From NCBI RefSeq assembly GCF_040939455.1, contig NC_134116.1:45337400-45401399 (forward strand): DNA of 64,000 nucleotides. Reading direction: 5' to 3'. The first letter of the stretch is position 1; the number at the start of each line of letters is the position of its first letter. This document shows positions 44,813-55,090 of the stretch, piece after piece. The notes below the pieces were generated by a model. It did not search any database and was not told the origin of the DNA. It was given only the letters and a program-made list of their open reading frames with translations. The position numbers and the translations under genes are program-made. Origin of the DNA: Microcebus murinus (taxonomy: Eukaryota > Chordata > Mammalia > Primates > Cheirogaleidae).

Positions 44813-46267
44813 TTCAATGATAAACTTTGTTTTTACAAATAAGCTATACAATAGGACCAAGTCCCTCTAGTATAAAACTTTATTTAGAAACTTTAAGATG
44901 AGAATATATATTGTGTTTTTAAATTAAAACAAAAACTGAGATGCTAACAAAGGTAGTGCAATGCCTAAAGGAAAGCTATTCTTTCTTTGGTTCTATATTC
45001 ATAGTGTAGACCCCTAGTCTTGGTCCATTTTTCCCACCGTGCTACATGAAAATGGATGCACTCAACCTCTACGCAGTCCTTTGTAAGACAGCGCTAGCAG
45101 CACCTATTTCTCTCCCCCTCAGGAAAACATATCTGAGTGAAAGTATGAATGACCTCAGTGCTAGAGTATCTCTGACTCTGTTCCAATGTACTTTTGAAGT
45201 AAAACATTGAAAAGTTAATTATTCTCAATTTATGGGCCTTTACTATTTGTGTCAAATCGTTGTTTTACAAATCATTTTTATGCACTTTGCAACCCAGACT
45301 TTGTGAAATATTGGCTTAGAGCTGATTGCTGTGAATACCTGTGAAGAACACCACATGCAAGATAAAAACACAACCATTTATCCAAGACCAGACATGTTTA
45401 TTCACAAGAAAGCAACTTTTAGCATGAGATAGTTCTATTTTGTAGTCCCTTGCAAAAATATTAACAGTCATGAACAAGATGTCATATATTAAGAATACTC
45501 CTAAGTACAAGGTTTTAGTAAATATTTATCAACTTGGGGTCCACATAGAAAACTTTAAAAAAAACTATTTTCTTAAATTATAAAATGATAATTACTTTAA
45601 ATTCAATTTTTTCTCTTTGTACAAATTTATCAATAAATTAGTATGTTTTTTCTTTTATTGTATTTTTAATGCTCTTTTAGAATTCTGGTAATAAATTGTA
45701 TATGTGGAAAATATCAGTAAATCAGGGTTTTCTTAATCAATGTGTACGTCCAATAATGATGGAGCAAAGTTGTAAGCATTTTTTGAATTTGTAAATCATT
45801 TCTTTGCTTGCTCAAAAATCATGGAATCTGTATACATATGAAGAATCCTGCCCATGATTTTAAAATCCATTCCATAAATTGCTTTAAAGGATATACAATA
45901 ATTTCTTTCCTTAACTTTCTTTCCTTTGTGTCTTAGAAACCAAACATTTTAAAGCTAAATTATAAAATTACATTATATTATGAGAATTTCTATCACTTTC
46001 TTCAAACTATTCAACCTTTAGTTTAATAGAGGTATAACTTAATGATCTAGGGTTGTTTCAATGTCTAGAATTGAAACATCCCATATAATCTATATGGAAA
46101 ATTTTATATGCAAATGGTAATGGTTCTGACCCAAAGGAATTGAACTAAGTTAACTCTTGTTTGAGTCATAAGTTCCTTGTTGCCTGGGTCATATCTTTTA
46201 ATAGTCCTTAAGTTTGTTTAACTTAAAGAACATTTTCTTTAAAATAAAGACAGAATGCGAATCAAAG
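44813..46267. other. AT-rich non-coding, nothing recognised
   Basis: No repeat family recognised. The frame 45510-45316 has no recognisable motif. Ends at a 24-base T run. Confidence 0.45.
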
Positions 46268-46400
46268 TTTTTTTTTTTTTTTTTTTTTTTTAATACTATG
46301 GAATACTACTCCATCATGAAGTAGGATGAATTAAGGCCTTTTCAACAATTTGGATTAAACTGGAGACCATTATTCTAAATGAAGTATCTGTTTTTTGATG
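46268..46400 (+). repeat. T24 run joined to an L1 ORF2-end fragment
   Basis: A pure T24 run (46268-46291) is directly followed by ACTATGGAATACTACTCCAT, GAAGTAGGATGAATTAAGG and AAACTGGAGACCATTATTCT, which is the sense-strand end of L1 ORF2 (GGAATACTACTCAGCC...GGAACTGGAGACCATTATTC). A T run 5' of sense L1 is the wrong way round for a simple insertion. Confidence 0.75.
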
Positions 46401-47218
46401 TATATATGCACATTTGTGTGTTTGTATATAATCAATCATTTTATTTTTATCAATATATACATTTTCTCTACCTCTTTAATATTATAATATGGAAGGCCCT
46501 AGATATATAATTTATTAATAATTTCCCAATTTAATTTTTGAAGAGATAAAATTGCAAAGAAATACTATTAAACAAAACATGAGATCTAGGCAACTTTGGC
46601 CTAAGAATCCTTGGACTCATAGACCGAGTCTCTGGACTATCTTCCATGTGACTTCCACTCTGTAATCAGCCTTAGTTCTATCTCCCCTCTCCCACTTTTA
46701 ACGAGGATGTGAGTTCTCATCCCCCCTCTATTTACTGTGACATACAGTTTCTTCTTCCACTCTTTTGGATTTCCTTGTGGGCATCTATAGGAAAGTGAGA
46801 TAGAGTGGTAGTCACAGCTATAAAATATTTGGCTGTATGAGTTATATTTAAAATCTGGAATGAAAAATCCTATTGGCCTTGATAGAATCATCTTTATCTT
46901 AATCTAACCTCCTTTCTGTCTCCATTGTGCTTACATACTTCACAACCTTGGAACAAAATATTGCCTTTTATTTGGTTCTGATTTTATCTTTCAATACAAC
47001 TGCTACATAGTTAAATATAGCTTGCTCTTATTTGATTAATGCCTTGTCTAAATTGTATGTTTATTTTTCACATTGATATGTATTTATTATAGCTTTCTTC
47101 ACTCTTGTATATAGATTATACATAAAATATACAAAATATACACAAAAGTGCTATTTTATGAAATTTACATATATGTGTAAATACACAAGTAATTACACAC
47201 AAAAATTAAGTAGTCTTA
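46401..47218. other. Non-coding, nothing recognised
   Basis: Includes a TATACATA/ATACAAAATATACAC AT-rich patch near 47100-47180. The minus frame 46891-46637 has no recognisable domain. Confidence 0.45.
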
Positions 47219-47375
47219 GACTTGTGTAGTGGCACATGGCCTGTAGTCCCAGATACTCAGAAGGCAGAGAAAGGAGGTTCACTTTAAGCCCAGGACTTTG
47301 AGGCTACAGAGTGCTATGATTACATTTGTTAATAGCCACTATACTTCTGTCTTGGCAACATAGTGATACCCCATT
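47219..47375 (+). repeat. Old 7SL-derived monomer (FRAM/Alu right arm)
   Basis: GTGTAGTGGCACATGGCCTG, TAGTCCCAGATACTCAGAAG, GCCCAGGACTTTGAGGCTAC, AGAGTGCTATGATTACA and TGTCTTGGCAACATAGTGA are a diverged single 7SL arm (GTGGTGGCACATGCCTGTAG ... GAGTTTGAGGCTGCAGTGAG ... CCTGGGCAACA). Only one arm is visible, so it is a FRAM-type monomer or a truncated AluJ. Confidence 0.8.
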
Positions 47376-47599
47376 TTATTATGTTGAACAATTATTATGT
47401 TGAAAAATTATTCACAATGTATTTACTTCAAATGCTGATCTCTAACTTTAGATGTAAACTGATTTATAGTATATATCAATTGAATTTCTTTTTTATTAAT
47501 ATTTCATGAGAGTTCTATGTATGCTAATAAATTTGGATACTTATATAATATGTCCTGACCCAATGACTAGGCATAATATATATTTCATAATATGACTTA

Positions 47600-47739
47600 T
47601 TTAATCACTTACTTCTTATTAGTCTATCTGAATTTTCTATTTCTTCATAATTCAATGTTGGCAGGTTGTATGTGTTCAGGAATTTATCCATCTCTCTTAG
47701 GTTATCCACTTTGTTGGTGTGTAATTGTTCATAATAGTC
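47600..47739 (-). repeat. L1 ORF2 internal fragment (inverted part)
   Basis: TTATTAGTCTATCTGAATTT, TCTATTTCTTCATAATTCAA, GGCAGGTTGTATGTGTTCAG, GAATTTATCCATCTCTCTTA and TTGTTCATAATAGTC are the reverse complement of internal L1 ORF2 (reverse transcriptase region). It joins head-on to a sense L1 3' end at 47740. Confidence 0.85.
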
Positions 47740-48037
47740 AACTACCAGAGGCTGGGGTAGTTAGGGGGAAGAGGAGTTGGTGAGATGTTGGTGAAATGAT
47801 ACATATTTTCAGTTAGACGGGAGAAAAAAGTTCAAGAAATCAATGATACAGATGGCAACTATAGTTAATTATTATACACCGTAATCTTGAAAAACACTAA
47901 CAGACGAGATATTAAGTGATCTCACCACAAAAATGATAACTATGTGAAGTAATGCATTTGTTACTTAACTAGATTTAACCATTTCACAATGTATATATAC
48001 TTCAAAATATCATGTTGTACTATTTTATGTCAATGAA
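47740..48037 (+). repeat. L1MA-type 3' end (non-inverted part)
   Basis: CTACCAGAGGCTGGGGTAGT, TTTTCAGTTAGACGGGAG, GTTCAAGAAATCAATGATAC, GGCAACTATAGTTAATTATT, TCTCACCACAAAAATGATAA and CATTTCACAATGTATATATA match the sense L1M 3'UTR. Confidence 0.85.
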
Positions 48038-48044
48038 AACATTT

Positions 48045-48304
48045 ACATACTCTCCAGCAAACTGGTATTAACTGAGCAGCACCTAAGAGGACTCATAGGT
48101 ACTACAGTAATAGGGTATTGGGCAGGTGGGAGGGGAGAGATCGGAGGGGGATGGGTATATACATACATAATGAGTGAGATGTGCACCATCTGGGGGATGG
48201 TCAGGCTGGAAACGCAGACTTGTGGGGGGAGGGGTAGAAAGGGCATTAATGGAAACCTTAAAATTTATACCCCCATAATATGCTGAAATAAAAAAAAATT
48301 TACA
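48045..48304 (+). mobile_element. 5'-truncated lemur-type L1 3' end
   Basis: CTCTCCAGCAAACTGGTATT, GAGCAGCACCTAAGAGGACT, GGGTATTGGGCAGGTGGGAG, ATGGGTATATACATACATAA, TGAGTGAGATGTGCACCATC and CCCCCATAATATGCTGAAAT, ending in an A tract, is the sense-strand version of the 25.5 kb L1 3'UTR. ATTTACA on both sides (48041-48047, 48298-48304) is a possible but short TSD. It sits directly after the older L1 3' end. The proline-rich minus frame 48246-48043 is antisense of this UTR. Confidence 0.9.
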
Positions 48305-50685
48305 AAAAGAAACTATGTTTATTTTGTGTATTACTTAATTTTATGCTCATGCCAATAACATGTATAATAATAATGTTGGATGTATGTAAAGATAATTACT
48401 GACATTTTAAATTTCTAATCTATTTGAGAAAGCAGCCATGCATTTAAACTAAGCATCTGAACTATTTCAGTTATTCAATAATAAAATATTGGAAGATATT
48501 TATTATTCATTTGATCAGAATTTGGCAAAATCATATTTTATGTACTTCTTTACTTTTTCATCTACACACAAAAAATTTTAGTTTAGTCAATATTGAGATG
48601 ATTAATGCTATCTGATGCATATGAAGATGTTTAATAATTACTGTTGGGTATTTTCTTTCTAAAATAGAAGTTTTCCCTTTTTCGAAGGGTGAAGTAATAT
48701 TTCCCCCCATGTGTTTTATATGTTTGACTCTGTTTCATATAATACCATGCTTGAACTCTAATCCTATATCCTGAAATATAAGTTTTCTAGTCCATTTTCC
48801 ATAGTTCACATATTCCATGGAGTTTTCAATTTTTAATGAGGGCATGTAGAATTAGATTGAAAGAATAAATGAATGGAACAACCTAGTGATGGTAGTTTAA
48901 GTGAACTTGGGCCTGCACTCTCAGAGCTATGCTCCTGTTAGAGTTAAACTAAGATCTTAGCAAGATATCTAAAAATAATTTAATGGCTTAAACAATAAAA
49001 GAAAATAAGAGTTAAAGTGAAACAAAGAAGTTTATTTTAAGTAATTATCCAAATTAGCTATTCCAAGTCAATGAATGGATGTCGTTCATGAAATTATTCA
49101 AAGACCCAAGGAAAGGGCAATTTTGCCATCTTCAACTGGTATTTTCAATGTCAGAAAAGGCAAAGGATAAGAGCACTGAAGATCCCAGATGAAATTGACC
49201 CAGAAATCACCCATATGACCACACCTAGCTGCAGATAGTACTGAAATATATAGTCCTTAGATGTGCAGCAATTCCTAGCTACAATTCTATTACTGTAAAA
49301 TAAACATAGAACATAATTTGGTATGTGATTAACAATATCCACCACAGTCTCCTTGTCAATGACACAAATATGTTTTTTGAAAAAAGTAGAAAGTTCAGAA
49401 ATGGATCAATAGAAACATGGGAATTGCAATGTTTGCTGCTCCCATGATATGCACGTGTGGATTCAGACTGGTGTTGTATCAAAGATTATGCTACAAAAGA
49501 CCTTGTTGACTTCATTGATATGAACATCAAAAGCTGTGGATCCATTTGCCAATATCTCTGTGTAATCTTTAATAATGAAGAATAGTATGTCATCTAATAG
49601 AGTATTACAATTTTTACATATTCAGACTTTACAATATTATATGCTAATCAATTTAGTAAGTTAACTCATAGTTTACAAAGTAGTAGTCATTAATCTTAGT
49701 CATTTCTTATTCAAGATTCCTTGATTTTTCATAGTTCTGATATGTTAGGATTTGGTAAGCATGTTCATATTCATCTTACCTATATTTCTCATAATTTTGA
49801 AATATAACAATTCTGAACTTAAAAGCTGTTTTTTTCTTAAGCACTGGATACACTGCTTTACTCACAGCATTTATTAAAAGTTTGTAGATCTAAATCTAAT
49901 TTCAGATGATTTCCAACAGTAGCCCTATCTTCATTCTCTTAAATAATGTGACTGTTTACTCTGGGCCTTCAGTGGGTCCTTGGTATTAATCAAGATTTGA
50001 CTACAATTACTGGGCACTCATTATTAATAAAGCACCATATTGGGAGCTCTAAGGAATGCAATCTATTTTGACATGCACAGAAAGCCACTCAAGTGCAGAG
50101 GCCTCCTGATCCATCACCATATGGACACATGAATCTGGGATTCAATTGTGCCCTGGAGAATTTTTCTTCATGTGTCAACTTCTTATTCATTGGAACTTTT
50201 CCTTTTTTCTCTTCCATTATTTTGTTTGTCCTTGTTTTGCTAGAGAATATTTTCAAATCCAGGGAATTTACTGCTTATTTCCTCAATTAAATGATTTTAT
50301 GGAATTCCTCTACCCTGTTTACCACCACCTAAAACCCCCAATTTCAGTTAGCTTTATCATTTTTAGAAATACAGTTAATATGCATTTTAGAAAATCCAAA
50401 ATGTATGTTTTACTTTAAAAAGCCTAACCAATCTGCAATGTGGTGGATACCTATATTGGGGACGGGGGAGCTTATTACTTGATCCAACAGAGTATTGCTG
50501 TACAACACAGTGGAAAGATGATGAGTTTAATATTAAACAATATTCACTTATTCACAGCACCACTGCTTTATTTCATCTGAGCAGACATATACTGGACACT
50601 TGGGATATGTCAGTCACTCCCCTATGTCCTACAGGCTCACAAAAGAGTATGACGATCCTAACACTCAAAAGTATTTACAATTTAC
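48305..50685. other. AT-rich non-coding, nothing recognised
   Basis: More than 2 kb without a recognised repeat or gene. Frames at 49151-49482 and 50093-50418 show no domain. TTTATTTCATCTGAGCAGAC near 50570 could be a very decayed L2 end. Confidence 0.4.
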
Positions 50686-50850
50686 TAACTGTGTGATGTT
50701 GGGGATTTAGTTAATATCTGTAGGCACCAGTTTCTTTCTCTGTAGAAAAGGAATAATATCTGGCTCATAAGAAATATTCTGAGGATTAAATTAAATTTAT
50801 TTAATTTCCATAATTATAATAAATGTGATCTTTTATGTTTAAGCTCTGGG
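50686..50850 (+). repeat. MIR SINE
   Basis: ACTAACTGTGTGATGTTGGG, GGCACCAGTTTCTTTCTCTG, TAGAAAAGGAATAATATCTG, GGCTCATAAGAAATATTCTG and AGGATTAAATTAAATTTAT match sense MIR. Confidence 0.85.
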
Positions 50851-52129
50851 CTCAGCAAATTTTTAGTTCTATGGATTAAACTGATTTTAAAATTGTAACA
50901 TTGCTGTTTTGAGGGTTATTTGAATATTGACTTTGCACAGAGGAAGCAAAAAGTAAATATCCCCAGAGTGCATTACAAGCTGAGTAACTCGAGATAAGTA
51001 ATTTATCTCTAATTCATTCCACATAGATATAATTCTTTTAATATTTTACTCATTAATAAGAGATTTCTTCACATAGAAATAAATTCTAGAGGTATATTCT
51101 TTTCATATAGAGCTCAATCTTAGGATATTAATATTATGTATGACATATGTATTTATAAACACGTGTAATTTCTTTTGTGGCCAGGACCTCTCACAAATAA
51201 GTCAGTGGAATACCAGTATGATTTATAATTTTGATCTAGGAAAAACCAAAGTTTTAATTTTAGTTGCTAATAAAAATGCTAGACATATTTCCATTTATAC
51301 CAGTTTTATCAATCTATTTATAACATAGTTATAAATCATCAACTGTGTTTCTCTATGGAATTGTAAATGATTCAGAATTGTTATTCCATGTGTAGATTAA
51401 GTATATCCTGAAGTATTTTCTTGATCTCTTTTTAAAATGTTTCTTGAGCTCTGGACTATATGATTTAATTCAAAAATGAAAGCAAACTTTATAGTCCTTT
51501 CCCTGCTTCTAAAGTGCCACACACACACCCCTCTTGCAACAAAGAGAATGTAGAAAAGACCCAGAAGTCATTTACTTAAGTAGAAGCAGAAGTTCAGAAA
51601 GAAATGAATAAAATGCTATGTTACCAGAAATTAGAAGAAAAAGAATGATTAAGTTGATTCACTGAAAATCAAGACATTTCTAACTAATAGAAAATATGAA
51701 GATTCAATATTAATATTAGTACAACAAAGTTGTTGTTCACAGTATTTGTCCTCATGTGTTTGTGACACTGTTTTCATTATCTGAGTACCTCATGTTTAAA
51801 CAAATTATGGCATAGTTTTGTCTTTTGCCATACTGCTTAAATAAACATTATCATTTATCTAGAATGATTTAGTGGTGTTTAACTTTGAGTCAGTGCAAAA
51901 CTGTTATATCTCTATGTATGGTTGAGATAAGAGCAGGAAGATAGACACTACAGGAAAAAATAGAGAACAGTGTACTATAGAAAGCTTGCTCTGTTCACCT
52001 TATCCCACTAGTCAAGGTCCTCCAAGGTAGATTTTTTGATTGGATGATGGTATCACATTCATTTTTAAGTGGGAAAAATTTTTAACAAAGTTCTTTTGTT
52101 ATGTGAAATTTTACTGCTTTGAAATTTTT
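50851..52129. other. AT-rich non-coding, nothing recognised
   Basis: No named repeat or gene recognised. The frame 51140-51328 is chance. Confidence 0.45.
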
Positions 52130-52400
52130 TAAAAAGTTAATTTTAATTGACATCACACTTGTACATATTTATGGGGTACAGGGAGTTTCACTACATATAA
52201 TGTATAGTGGTCAGATCAGGTTAATTAGCATATCCGTCATCTCAAACATCTATAATTTCTTTGTATTGGGAACATTCACTATCCTCATTCTAGCTATTTG
52301 AAATTATGTATTATTGTTAATTGTAGTCATTCTGCAGTGGTATAAAACACTTGAACTTATTCATCCTATCTAGCTGTAATTTTGTATTATTTTGAGAACA
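52130..52400 (-). repeat. L1MA/L1PB-type 3'UTR
   Basis: TTTTAATTGACATCACACTT, GTACATATTTATGGGGTACA, GATCAGGTTAATTAGCATAT, CCGTCATCTCAAACATCTAT, TTGGGAACATTCACTATCC, CTATTTGAAATTATGTATTA and TGTAATTTTGTAT are a clear reverse L1 3'UTR. Confidence 0.9.
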
Positions 52401-52423
52401 TATTTTATTATTTGAGAACCTAT

Positions 52424-52466
52424 TAAAAGTTTTAGGGAATACAGAAAGTTTTTGGGAATACAGATA
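52424..52466. repeat. Short tandem duplication, 20-bp period
   Basis: AAAGTTTTAGGGAATACAG is followed by AAAGTTTTTGGGAATACAG, one mismatch apart. Confidence 0.9.
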
Positions 52467-52776
52467 TGAACATGTTTAAGAAAAATGTTTATAGTACTGA
52501 GAAGTCACTGTCTCTTTTTTGAGAACTCCAAAATTTATATCTTATCCCTCAAGTTTCCTTTGATGCTCTCTCTGGCTCCGATTACCTACTTATGAGCTCC
52601 ATTTGAGTATCTCAAACACTCATTAAATTGACAAAATTAGACATGTGATTGACCCTTGACATTTGTTCTTTCTCCGTTTTTTTTTTTTTTTTGTCTCACT
52701 AAGGTTTGATTACACATATATTGATACCTTGACCCTGATTTTTCTGTTTTTGTGAACTCCAAATCCAATCCATATT

Positions 52777-52826
52777 GCGCGCGTGCGTGTGTGTATATGT
52801 GTGTGTGTATGTATGTATGCGTATGA
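52777..52826. repeat. (GC)n(GT)n(GTAT)n microsatellite
   Basis: TTGCGCGCGTGCGTGTGTGT followed by ATATGTGTGTGTGTATGTATGT. Strict purine-pyrimidine alternation including a GCGCGCG core; a potential Z-DNA-forming tract. Confidence 0.92.
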
Positions 52827-53069
52827 GCACATGTCTTAGGTCTTTCTACCACCACTTCAAATTCCAGTATTATATCAAAGCAGACAACTGCAACATTCTC
52901 CTAACTTTTCTCCCCAGATTCCATTTTGGCTCTCTCTAGTTCATTCTGTACAAGGCACTGAAAGGAAAGCTCTAAATTCTCAAATATAATAATTTTCCTC
53001 TTTTAAAAATACAATGTTTTCTTTTTGCAGTTTTAAAAATACCCCAGATTTTAATAATATTTAAGGTGA

Positions 53070-53470
53070 CATATAGTAGACGCTGCTTAATTCTTCCACC
53101 ATGGCTTATTCCTTTCTCCTTACCACTCAGTCTACTCCAGCCACATGTTTATGTCCATTCCATGAAAAAACCAAGATGCTTAGAAATTGGCTCCTGCTGC
53201 TCCCCAGCCACAAATGCTGTTTCCTTGAGCTATTTCTTTGGTTGGACCCTTTCTATCATTTGGCTTTTAGCCTTAATCTCACACCCTCCGTGTGATCTTC
53301 CTTGTCTTCTTTACTATACTAAATCATCTCTTCTTTTTGTTTTTCTTAACCATGCTTCAGTTTTCATTTTTATTCATATATAGTTTTACTGGATACTTGT
53401 TGCCAGCACTAAACCATAAGTTCCATGAGTCCAAGACCATTTTCACATCTATTTAGCAGATTGCTGATTG
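53070..53470 (+). repeat. L2 LINE 3' region
   Basis: Diverged L2 with ATTTCTTTGGTTGGACCC in the CTGGAATGCTCTTCC-like region and a recognisable end TAAACCATAAGTTCCATGAG, TCCAAGACCATTTTCACATC (consensus TGTAAGCTCCATGAGGGCAGGGACTTTGTC). The 105- and 64-codon frames at 53066-53383 lie in it and are not a host gene. Confidence 0.65.
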
Positions 53471-53487
53471 TAAAAACACAATTAGAA

Positions 53488-53697
53488 CTGTGCTGTCCAA
53501 TATGGTAGCCACCAGATACATGTAGCCATTTCAATTTAAATTAATTAAAAATTTAACAAAATTAAAAGTTTATTTCCTCAGTTGTACTCACCACATTTCA
53601 GCAGTTAAATAGACACATGAAGCTAGTGGCTATCATGTTAGACAGTACAGGGACTATGTCCATGATCAAGAGAAGAGTGTCTTATTGAACAGTGCTG
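53488..53697 (-). mobile_element. hAT-Charlie nonautonomous element (MER1-like)
   Basis: Left boundary CTGTGCTGTCCAATATGGTA and right boundary CTTATTGAACAGTGCTG are both versions of the CAGTGCTGTCCAATA terminus in inverted order. Inner TTAAATTAATTAAAAATTTA, CCACATTTCAGCAGTTAAAT and GAAGCTAGTGGCTATCATGT fit the MER1 group. About 210 bp, noncoding. Confidence 0.8.
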
Positions 53698-54721
53698 CTT
53701 TGGAATGAGTAACATTTCAGTTGATTGCTTTCGAGAGATCTCATCACTCTACTGAGACATACTTGTTAACATAAAAAGCAATTATTCAAACCATGCATTA
53801 TTGCTATCTGGAATTAGTGAAATTCTGTCTCTTACAGTGTAGCAAAGAGATTTTAATGGTGGAAGGGGTTTTTAAAAAATTGTTTTTGTTTTTCTTGGCC
53901 TTTTTGTTCATTCTGTAAAAAGTGAATTATCTTATGTCTTGACATGAAAGAACTTAGATTTCTACATTGCAAACCTTGCTCAATGCTTCCAGAGAAAATT
54001 TCTCTTTGAAGTCATTGGGAGATCCAAAAAGGAGTAGGAGATAGATGAATTGAGCCAGGGGCAAAATGTTATTCCTTTTTATGTATCTATAAAATGAAAG
54101 AAATATATACTTGATGAATTGCAGTCCATTTGCTCTGCTTTAGAACTTGTACAATGCCTATGTTATCATGAAATATAGATGCCAAGGACAACTGGAGTCC
54201 CTGAAGAGGGGATGGGAATGTCAGAAGGAATAGGGGAGAACTTAACAAAGAGACTAAGTAAAAGCATGAGAATGGCTGAGTCTATTGTTAGCTGTTTGTT
54301 ATTTTCATGTTCTATACAAAATTAAAGTGTCTCCTGTGTTATGATGTATCATGTGTTAAAAATCCATCTTCATGCATGTGTACTCACTATGTCTTCAACA
54401 AATGTTATACACATTATACTTATAAATAAATAAAACACATCTGTCCTCAAAACGTTTAAATAGTAGTTTGATATTAATACAACTACTCCTACTTCCCTTT
54501 AGCTAATGCATTATGGTTATAGCTATACTTATTTTTTCATACTTATTATGAACTTTTATTTCTGAGATTCCTTGTACTTATTTTGGGCAAAACATTTTTA
54601 GATTTAAAAAAAAAATCAACCCTAGATTTTTTTTTTAATTTTAAGAGGTTAAGTTGATTATATTTTTTGTATTTTGTTATAGTAGTTAAATTTAGTCTTT
54701 CATTTGTCATTCTAATTTATG

Positions 54722-54726
<5 letters not shown>

Positions 54727-54763
<37 letters not shown>

Positions 54764-55076
54764 AGACAGAGTCTCACTTTGTTGCCCAGGCTAGAGTGAG
54801 TGCCGTGGCGTCAGCCTGGCTCACAGCAACCTCAATCTCCGGGGCTCAGCGATCCTACTGCCTCAGCCTCCCGAGTAGCTGGGACTACAGGCATGCGCCA
54901 CCATGCCCGGCTAATTTTTTGTATATATATTTTTAGTTGGTCAATTAATTTATTTCTATTTTTGGTAGAGACGGGGTCTCGCTCAGGCTGGTTTCGAACT
55001 CCTGACCTTGAGCAATCCGCCCGCCTCGGCCTCCCAAAGTGCTAGGATTACAGGCGTGAGCCACCGTGCCCGGCCA
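54727..55076 (-). mobile_element. Full-length strepsirrhine-type Alu with perfect TSD
   Basis: A T run of about 40 bases (poly(A) on the minus strand), then TTGAGACAGAGTCTCACTTT, the second monomer, a T/AT-rich linker (TATATATTTTTAGTTGGTCA), and the first monomer ending CACCGTGCCCGGCC. The direct repeat TAATTTATGCTTTT flanks it exactly (54713-54726, 55077-55090). CpGs are well kept (GTGGCGTCAG, CCGCCCGCCTCGGC), so it is young. The AGTGCCGTGGCGTCAGCCT segment and the linker are typical of lemur Alus, unlike human AluS/Y. On the minus strand the A/B-box region of the 7SL promoter is intact in outline. Frames 54667-55045 are Alu translation. Confidence 0.97.
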
Positions 55077-55090
55077 TAATTTATGCTTTT

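Noticed and set aside
53066..53383. 105-codon frame with hydrophobic segments
   Set aside because: Falls within a diverged L2 3' region; no host gene features.
54667..55045. Frames containing [21 protein letters not shown] peptides
   Set aside because: Well-known translation of antisense Alu; the same peptide type recurs at 57087-57281.
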